Of a DNA stretch of 36,399 nucleotides, positions 35,640-36,399 are shown one piece after another. The stretch comes from JAJZQZ01 sp963790415 (GTDB lineage: Bacteria > Actinomycetota > Thermoleophilia > RBG-16-64-13). Each line of letters begins with the position of its first letter. Position 1 is the first letter of the stretch. The notes under the pieces were generated by a model. The model was not told the origin of the DNA. It searched no databases and worked only from the letters and a program-made list of their open reading frames with translations. The stretch is from the NCBI GenBank assembly GCA_963790415.1, contig CAWBOK010000002.1, forward strand, positions 1-36,399. The letters run 5' to 3'. The position numbers were made by a program, and so were the translations under genes.

Positions 35640-35982
35640 TCACTCCGCGTCCGGAACCCAGTGGCCGGCGTCGAGCTTGGCCCGCGCCAGCCGCTGCGAC
35701 TCATCGGGCGAAGAGGCCGGGCTTGGAAACGAGATCGGCAGCCAGCCGTGCGGCAAGCTCATCCGGCTTAACGGCCTGCCCGGGCTCATCGGGTGCGTCC
35801 AAGGCTGCGACCATGAAGAGATCGTGATGCTGAGGCTCGGTGAGCAGGCCGGCCTCCTGCAGATCGTGGGCCTTGAGCTGCACAGCTTCGAGGACAGGGA
35901 AATCAGGATAGGCCTCAGCGGCGGATGCGACCAGACGACGGGCAAAGTCAGTGGCCAGCTCGTGTCGGATGTCTTCTACCAT
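35640..35982 (-). CDS. Small protein of unknown function (frameshifted)
   Basis: About 114 residues. ATG 35982 has a GGGGGG site about 6 bases upstream. The product starts MVEDIRHELATDFARRLVAS and is mostly helical and acidic, with no membrane segment or signal peptide. A change near 35710 switches to PDESQRLARAKLDAGHWVPD and TGA at 35642-35640. I do not recognise the family. It is convergent with the pseudokinase, with the terminator between them. Confidence 0.55.
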
Positions 35983-36278
35983 GCGTCCCCCCGTCTCGGG
36001 TTCCCTTCTGTCTGACACCTGCCCGGGTTGCCATGCTGTCGGGTAGGTGTGCGCTGTAGCTCCATGGTAACAGGAAGACGTCCGCGCCCCACCCGGTACC
36101 CTCGGTCTTGTTCCGGAACGCGCTCGCGGTCGATCTCGAAGCGAAGGCACACTCACACCGAAAAAGCTAAGGTGGACTCCGCTTCCTCCCGATACCTGAC
36201 CTCACTTCTGGTTCGCCGGCGACAACTGCTGTCCGCCATCGAGGCGACGGACTGCGTCACGGCAAGAGACGAGGCACG
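35983..36278. other. Intergenic stretch without a recognised gene
   Basis: About 296 bases between divergent genes. Short open frames here look like chance (Arg/Ser-rich, no ribosome site). No tRNA or hairpin terminator was seen. Confidence 0.4.
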
Positions 36279-36399
36279 ATGGTGAGATCCACGGGAGTGA
36301 TAGGCACGGGACAAGAGCGGCTCGTGTCGCGTGCGGTCGGCGCAGGCCTTGCAACTCTGGTGGTGACTGCAGCACTAGTGAATTACCTACCATCAGCGA
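36279..36399 (+). CDS. Start of a probable exported or membrane protein (partial)
   Basis: ATG 36279 (or GTG 36282) with GAGG a few bases upstream opens a frame to the window edge. It encodes a short basic N-terminus and then a hydrophobic stretch (AVGAGLATLVVTAALV), like a signal peptide or first membrane helix. Too short to name. Confidence 0.45.
   Translation, partial: MVRSTGVIGTGQERLVSRAVGAGLATLVVTAALVNYLPSA

Noticed and set aside
36043..36080. A tRNA-like fragment (GTAGCTCCATGGTAAC)
   Set aside because: It resembles a D arm only; no acceptor stem, anticodon arm or T loop can be folded around it.

Overview
This window looks like chromosomal DNA of a high-GC bacterium, most likely a deep-branching member of the Actinomycetota. 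The pointers are strong GC bias, frequent GTG/TTG starts, Thr/Pro/Ala-rich linkers after lipoprotein and cytochrome anchors, a PASTA-type Ser/Thr kinase, and an S-layer-homology protein beside a HicAB pair. The lineage is inferred from gene style only; no 16S rRNA is present. About two thirds of the genes are broken by single-base frame changes whose pieces join into normal full-length proteins. I read these as sequencing or assembly indels, and I annotate such genes across the breaks.

Layout. 1-4080 (minus): an alternative complex III-like quinol-oxidising operon (4Fe-4S protein, NrfD-type membrane protein, DUF3341 protein, and a fused multihaem cytochrome c that runs off the left edge), with a good promoter and a palindrome upstream. 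4295-5446 (minus): M50 site-2-type protease with two CBS domains. 5572-10472 (plus): tightly packed hsp20-lon-archease-rtcB operon (protein quality control plus RNA ligation). 10462-13663 (minus): small DUF2267-like gene, then the AmmeMemoRadiSam set (AMMECR1, Memo, radical SAM) led by a small DRR-motif protein. 13842-15701 (plus): Ser/Thr kinase with TM, PASTA and discoidin-like domains. 15798-16291 (plus): MntA/HepT-type toxin-antitoxin with a shortened HepT. 16337-18852 (minus): HerA/DUF853-type ATPase. 19309-19770 (minus): PaaI-like thioesterase. 19855-23684 (plus): MoxR ATPase, DUF58 protein and transglutaminase membrane protein. 23703-28425 (minus): TPP riboswitch, terminator, thiamine pyrophosphokinase and a thiamine-type ABC importer. 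28479-32668 (minus): membrane protein with an exonuclease-endonuclease-phosphatase domain, and a secreted beta-helix protein with SLH repeats. 32912-34185 (plus): SDR oxidoreductase and a HicA/HicB pair. 34298-34470: tRNA-Ser(GCT) and tRNA-Arg(ACG). 34772-35573 (plus): a protein-kinase-like protein that lacks the catalytic residues. 35640-36399: an unknown small protein and the start of a probable exported protein.

How the genes fit together. The respiratory operon would move electrons from menaquinol to a periplasmic cytochrome. The riboswitch cluster is a thiamine salvage unit: import by the ABC transporter, then conversion to TPP by the kinase, shut off by TPP itself. The MoxR/DUF58/transglutaminase trio is a known conserved unit without a settled role. 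The AmmeMemoRadiSam set is widespread but biochemically obscure, and it is the most plausible place in this window for poorly understood chemistry. I found no CRISPR array, prophage, insertion sequence or replication origin. I did not find one clearly unprecedented system; the best candidates are given as separate findings.
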